Shown in pieces: positions 59,343 to 60,436 of a stretch of DNA of 60,436 nt; within the stretch, counting starts at the first letter, position 1; each line of letters begins with the position of its first letter. Below the pieces are notes generated by a model. The model ran no database searches and was not told the DNA's origin. It was given only the letters and a program-made list of their open reading frames with translations. The translations under genes were made by a program, and so were the position numbers. The DNA comes from a virus. The DNA is taken from the IMG/VR virus record IMGVR_UViG_3300005466_000005, positions 1-60,436 of that record; one strand, 5' to 3'.

Positions 59343-60436
59343 ATGTCCTTTATAGACACACCCTATGACGAAGTAAAAGAGATAACAGCTGGCGAGCTTG
59401 CTTTCCAGAATGGATACACCAAGCCACTCAAATTCCGCATCAAGGTACAGGACCCCTACGAAGATGAGACCCTCATAACCTATGACTCATGGGATGCAAA
59501 CAGAGGGCAGGGTGTCTCCCTCACAGATGTAGGAGTAACACAGGGGATGACGATGGCAGGGGACTTTGTGCTTTCTATGAACGATTCTAGAGACAGGATT
59601 GTAGACGATGAGAAAGTAAACCCAGGCTGTATAGTAACAGTAGAGGCAGGTAAGACTCCCACCAAGATGGTAGAGATCGCTTACGGGATCTGCTACGTCA
59701 AGGAGATGGAGCGAATGAAAACAAGGTATAGGCAATTCACATTAGAGGGATTGGGGTGGGGGTCTTTACTCTCTTATACACATGTCAACTTCCAGAGGAT
59801 AGCACCACCCGTAAAGGTCACAAGCAGAAACCAACTCCTCAACTTTGAAAAGCTCTACAACCTCGATGATGTCAAACACATTGCTCACCAGGTAGTAACA
59901 GACTTGTTCGAAGATCCTTTACTTATGCCGTTTGGAGGTTTGTCCCTCAAGGATAGAGGGCATTTTGACCTGTCTGGTATATCCAAACTAGTCACCGACT
60001 TTTTACCTACAATTAACTACCCCATTGTCGTAGCAGCTGAGGTGCTCAAATCAATACAGGCTATGACAGGTACCATTGCTAACATTGAAGGCCATAACCG
60101 TGTCAAGTTTATGCATCCTAATTCCATGATATCAGGACACACCATCCGCTCAGACTTCGATGAGAATGACCTAGGCCTAGGTGAATGGACCTCATACTCT
60201 GATGGAGAATGGAGTTATAGAAACAGCATACTACCAGGAGACAACTTTGCTAACCGTCTGATTGCTAGAGCAGAAAAGATAGACGATATGACAGGTAGTG
60301 TATATGCTACTGCTGCAACATCTTTGTTTAACAAGGACATTGCCCAACGTCTACCACCTACCACTGTCTTATCAAACTTGAGTATGGTTCTCTCCAAAAC
60401 AGGGGGAGGTACAGATGAGGATGACCCATTGAGGGC
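59343..60436 (+). CDS. Tail hub/baseplate-like protein, N-terminal part
   Basis: The gene starts at the ATG directly after the tape measure stop (MSFIDTPYDEVKEITAGELAFQ) and runs off the window end, continuing at 61-850. The first 130 residues (AFQNGYTKPLKFRIKVQDPYEDE, then YRQFTLEGLGWGSLL) look like a beta-sandwich found in distal tail or hub proteins. Residues about 230-330 include a helical insert and IANIEGHNRVKFMHPNS. Full length is 627 residues. Together with the tape measure it should form the tail tip base. Confidence 0.75.
   Translation, partial: MSFIDTPYDEVKEITAGELAFQNGYTKPLKFRIKVQDPYEDETLITYDSWDANRGQGVSLTDVGVTQGMTMAGDFVLSMNDSRDRIVDDEKVNPGCIVTVEAGKTPTKMVEIAYGICYVKEMERMKTRYRQFTLEGLGWGSLLSYTHVNFQRIAPPVKVTSRNQLLNFEKLYNLDDVKHIAHQVVTDLFEDPLLMPFGGLSLKDRGHFDLSGISKLVTDFLPTINYPIVVAAEVLKSIQAMTGTIANIEGHNRVKFMHPNSMISGHTIRSDFDENDLGLGEWTSYSDGEWSYRNSILPGDNFANRLIARAEKIDDMTGSVYATAATSLFNKDIAQRLPPTTVLSNLSMVLSKTGGGTDEDDPLR
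60377..60436. repeat. Terminal direct repeat (second copy)
   Basis: Exact copy of bases 1-60. Collapsing the two copies joins the 5' part of the tail hub gene (from 59343) to its 3' part (ending at 850) without a frame change. Confidence 0.9.

Overview
The window is a complete, circular-mapping genome of an archaeal head-tailed virus (Caudoviricetes type). The last 60 bases (60377-60436) repeat the first 60, so the unit is 60,376 bp, and one gene crosses the cut: 59343 to the end, then 1-850, stays in one frame and gives 627 residues. The virion genes are the standard tailed-virus set: small and large terminase, portal, protease-scaffold, decoration protein, HK97-type capsid protein, connectors, tail tube, frameshifted tail chaperone, tape measure, hub and fibres. 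An archaeal host is inferred from several things: TATA-like CTTTTATR boxes about 24-28 nt (leaderless) or about 35 nt upstream of starts, oligo-T stretches at unit ends, a Holliday junction resolvase of archaeal Hjc type, about 20 small zinc-binding proteins including three single C2H2 fingers, a membrane protein with ten N-glycosylation sequons, and a signal peptide ending VSA|Q. A Nitrososphaeria (Thaumarchaeota) host would fit, but nothing here proves it.

Layout. 59343-850 to 9212: hub, tail tip and receptor-binding proteins, including a LamG and beta-module adhesin of 1349 aa and a tail protein carrying a calcineurin-like phosphoesterase fold that has lost its metal ligands. 9224-15178: small accessory genes, three related jelly-roll proteins, a SWIM zinc finger-nuclease fusion and an Hjc-type resolvase. 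15187-17812: mostly leftward accessory genes (zinc ribbons, HNH, a methyltransferase remnant, a possible DNA-binding protein). 17813-21321: rightward early-looking operon with a small nuclease, C2H2 finger and many tiny ATGA-overlapping genes. 21385-28753: terminase, a leftward zinc/RHH cluster, a rightward run of zinc micro-proteins, then the portal. 28755-31048: astacin-like metalloprotease, HNH, RHH and zinc proteins. 31049-37979: giant repetitive tail fibre and two companions. 38024-42608: scaffold/protease, decoration, major capsid. 42611-46796: an island of small membrane proteins. 46867-52002: assembly factors, head-tail connectors on the minus strand, tail tube, frameshifted chaperones, HK97-gp10-like protein. 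51999-59342: tape measure with a glycine-rich modular extension of about 1000 residues.

No DNA polymerase, primase, helicase or integrase is recognisable, so replication is probably done by the host. Its nucleases and resolvase would then process host-made DNA for packaging. Three HNH genes, all on the minus strand and all tail-to-tail with a neighbour, look like selfish insertions. No gap exceeds about 150 bases. The longer gaps hold hairpins and promoters, described individually.
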